This document shows, piece after piece, positions 63,000 through 64,000 of a stretch of DNA of 64,000 bases (its first letter is position 1; every line of letters starts with the position of its first letter). The notes beneath the pieces are model-generated. The model searched no databases, was not told where the DNA came from, and saw only the letters and a list, made by a program, of their open reading frames with translations. A program made the position numbers and the translations under genes. The stretch covers positions 3,410,001 to 3,474,000 of the forward strand of contig OZ253534.1 in assembly GCA_965262355.1 (NCBI GenBank). Direction: 5' to 3'. The stretch is from Multivorans sp965262355. Lineage in GTDB: Bacteria > Acidobacteriota > Thermoanaerobaculia > Multivoradales > Multivoraceae.

Positions 63000-63033
63000 G
63001 AGCTTGCGGGGCAGAACGATCTGACCTGGGAAC

Positions 63034-63069
63034 GCGGGCATCCTGCCCGCATCCGGCGCGAAGCGCCGG
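63034..63069. terminator. Two strong hairpins after the PVC-type gene
   Basis: GCGGGCA-TCC-TGCCCGC (63034-63050) followed at once by CCGGCGC-GAA-GCGCCGG (63053-63069). No T run follows, so these may be REP-like repeats or a factor-dependent terminator as well as a simple terminator. Confidence 0.5.
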
Positions 63070-63107
63070 CCTCTGGGAGTTCCGTCGCGCTAGAAGAAGA
63101 AGCAGGG

Positions 63108-63863
63108 GTGAAGAAGATGTGGAAGTCCGTCATTGCTGTGCTTGCCCTCGTACCCGCCACCGTGTGGGCTGCAACGGCGCAACAGCAGGACGCCGAGTTC
63201 GTCGCCATATTCGATGGCGAGATGCTGGATGGCTGGCATGCGGTACCGGCCGACTCCATTACGGACTGGTCCGTCGAAGACGGCATGATCGTCGGACAGG
63301 GCAGCGTGGACCGGCTCGTGTACCTCGTCTACGACGACGTCGAGCTGACCGATTTCGAGTTGGAAGTGAGCTACCGCTTTCCCGGGAACGGCAATAGTGG
63401 AATTCAGATCCACGCCGTGAAGGACCTGAGCGGCAAGCGTCCGTTCGTGGGCTACCACGCGGATCTGGGTCACCTGGGCATTGGACCGCAGGTGCTCGGC
63501 GCATGGGACTTCCACTTCGCCACGCGCGAAGAGTACGCCTGTTTTCGCGGAACGAGCCTCGTGATCGATCCGGACGGAACTACGCACACCAGCGACGTCG
63601 AAGATGGCGTGACGGAAAGCGACATCAATCGTCGTGGCTGGAACGAGGTCCGCGTTGTCGCCAGGGGACGCCACTACCAGTTCTTCATCAACGGGAAGCT
63701 CGCCTCGGAGTTCACCGACAACGCGAAAGAAGAACGTTTTGACAAGGGCGCAATCGGCCTGCAGATTCACGATGCGGGGATGCGCGTGGAGTTCAGGGAC
63801 CTGCGGCTGAAGAAGACCGCTTACGGACTCCATCCGGACGTTTCCGTACACGAAGGAGCATGA
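63108..63863 (+). CDS. DUF1080 secreted protein (3-keto-glycoside hydrolase-like)
   Basis: A 251-residue exported protein. The signal peptide ends near VWAATAQ; then FVAIFDGEMLDGWHAVP, WSVEDGMIVGQGS, DFELEVSYRFPGNGNSGIQI, GWNEVRVVARGRHYQFFING and IGLQIHDAGMRVEFRDLRLK, the hallmark of DUF1080 (concanavalin-like fold). Some members hydrolyse 3-keto-disaccharides. The start is GTG at 63108 or ATG at 63117. Overlaps the next gene by 4 bases. Confidence 0.92.
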   Translation: MKKMWKSVIAVLALVPATVWAATAQQQDAEFVAIFDGEMLDGWHAVPADSITDWSVEDGMIVGQGSVDRLVYLVYDDVELTDFELEVSYRFPGNGNSGIQIHAVKDLSGKRPFVGYHADLGHLGIGPQVLGAWDFHFATREEYACFRGTSLVIDPDGTTHTSDVEDGVTESDINRRGWNEVRVVARGRHYQFFINGKLASEFTDNAKEERFDKGAIGLQIHDAGMRVEFRDLRLKKTAYGLHPDVSVHEGA

Positions 63864-64000
63864 CGATGACTAGAGTGCATTCGAGCCGTCGGACTGCAGC
63901 AGTATTCCTGGCGTTCGTGATTTGCCTGACTGGCGCACACGCTCAGCCCGGCGCCGACGAAGGCCCGAGCTTCGGCCAGATCAATCCGGCGCAGATGGCT
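63860..64000 (+). CDS. Partial secreted protein
   Basis: Starts with ATG overlapping the DUF1080 stop (ATGA) and encodes a signal peptide (RRTAAVFLAFVICLTGAHAQ) then PGADEGPSFGQINPAQMA before the window ends. Cotranscribed with the DUF1080 gene. No family can be called from 47 residues. Confidence 0.7.
   Translation, partial: MTMTRVHSSRRTAAVFLAFVICLTGAHAQPGADEGPSFGQINPAQMA

Noticed and set aside
1..64000. CRISPR arrays, rRNA and tRNA genes
   Set aside because: No regularly spaced repeats, and no tRNA cloverleaf or rRNA stretch was recognised on reading; a covariance-model scan would be decisive.

Overview
The window is high-GC bacterial chromosome. It carries two Oar-type TonB-dependent receptors with carboxypeptidase-regulatory domains, two formylglycine sulfatases, a DUF1501 plus DUF1549/DUF1553 (PSCyt1) pair, a PVC-type haem CxxCH protein, a DUF1080 protein, cytochrome c-copper monooxygenase fusions and an F420-type LLM oxidoreductase. 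That mix suggests an Acidobacteriota-like (Thermoanaerobaculia-like) or related environmental or symbiotic bacterium. This is inferred from gene content only; no rRNA, tRNA or CRISPR array was seen.

Layout. 0-9.7 kb: partial cytochrome-monooxygenase, TonB receptor, AbrB-PIN module, sulfatase, and a peptide ABC transporter (binding protein plus two permeases, no ATPase). 9.8-16.2 kb: a defence and addiction patch with a nuclease-like orphan, a C5 methyltransferase-PD-(D/E)XK-HEPN(AbiU2) operon, a divergent Vsr endonuclease and several orphan or broken antitoxins. 16.2-18.3 kb: a frameshifted secreted protein and an IS630 element. 18.4-22.4 kb: sulfatase, DUF2911 protein, RHH-PIN and Xre-RES modules. 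23-30 kb: type IIG restriction-modification enzyme with an overlapping HNH gene, sodium/solute symporter, an ATPase-nuclease remnant and a DUF6998-like protein. 30-37.3 kb: two secreted unknowns, the DUF1501/DUF1549 pair and a class-III aminotransferase. 37.3-45.4 kb: a minus-strand operon of TonB receptor, two serine hydrolases and an in-frame D-aminoacylase/L-asparaginase fusion, which reads as a peptide uptake and deamidation pathway. 45.6-48.4 kb: a second cytochrome-copper monooxygenase and an LLM oxidoreductase. 48.4-55.3 kb: a frameshifted PhyH dioxygenase, MazEF, RHH-Doc, a decayed MFS gene, BrnT-Xre, a cluster of gene remnants (integrase, helicase, AlbA_2-like), a RelE/HigB-Xre module and a second IS630 with a likely programmed -1 frameshift. 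55.5-64 kb: PEP-mutase/isocitrate lyase-like protein, two SDRs, AbrB with a truncated PIN toxin, an AAA/DUF4143 ATPase, a gutted cyclophilin, a head-to-head pair of 5'-truncated genes, a DUF1080 protein and the start of a secreted protein.

Two themes stand out. First, there are about twelve toxin-antitoxin loci, intact to eroded. In several the promoter is followed at once by the start codon (predicted leaderless mRNA), and two unrelated modules (BrnT-Xre and RelE-Xre) carry a 15-bp inverted repeat at exactly the same place in the promoter. Second, many genes are interrupted by single-base changes, often in short G/C runs, so some apparent pseudogenes may be sequencing errors. Gene starts were chosen from Shine-Dalgarno sequences, stop/start overlaps, signal peptides and promoter spacing; family names are from motif recognition and were not checked against a database.
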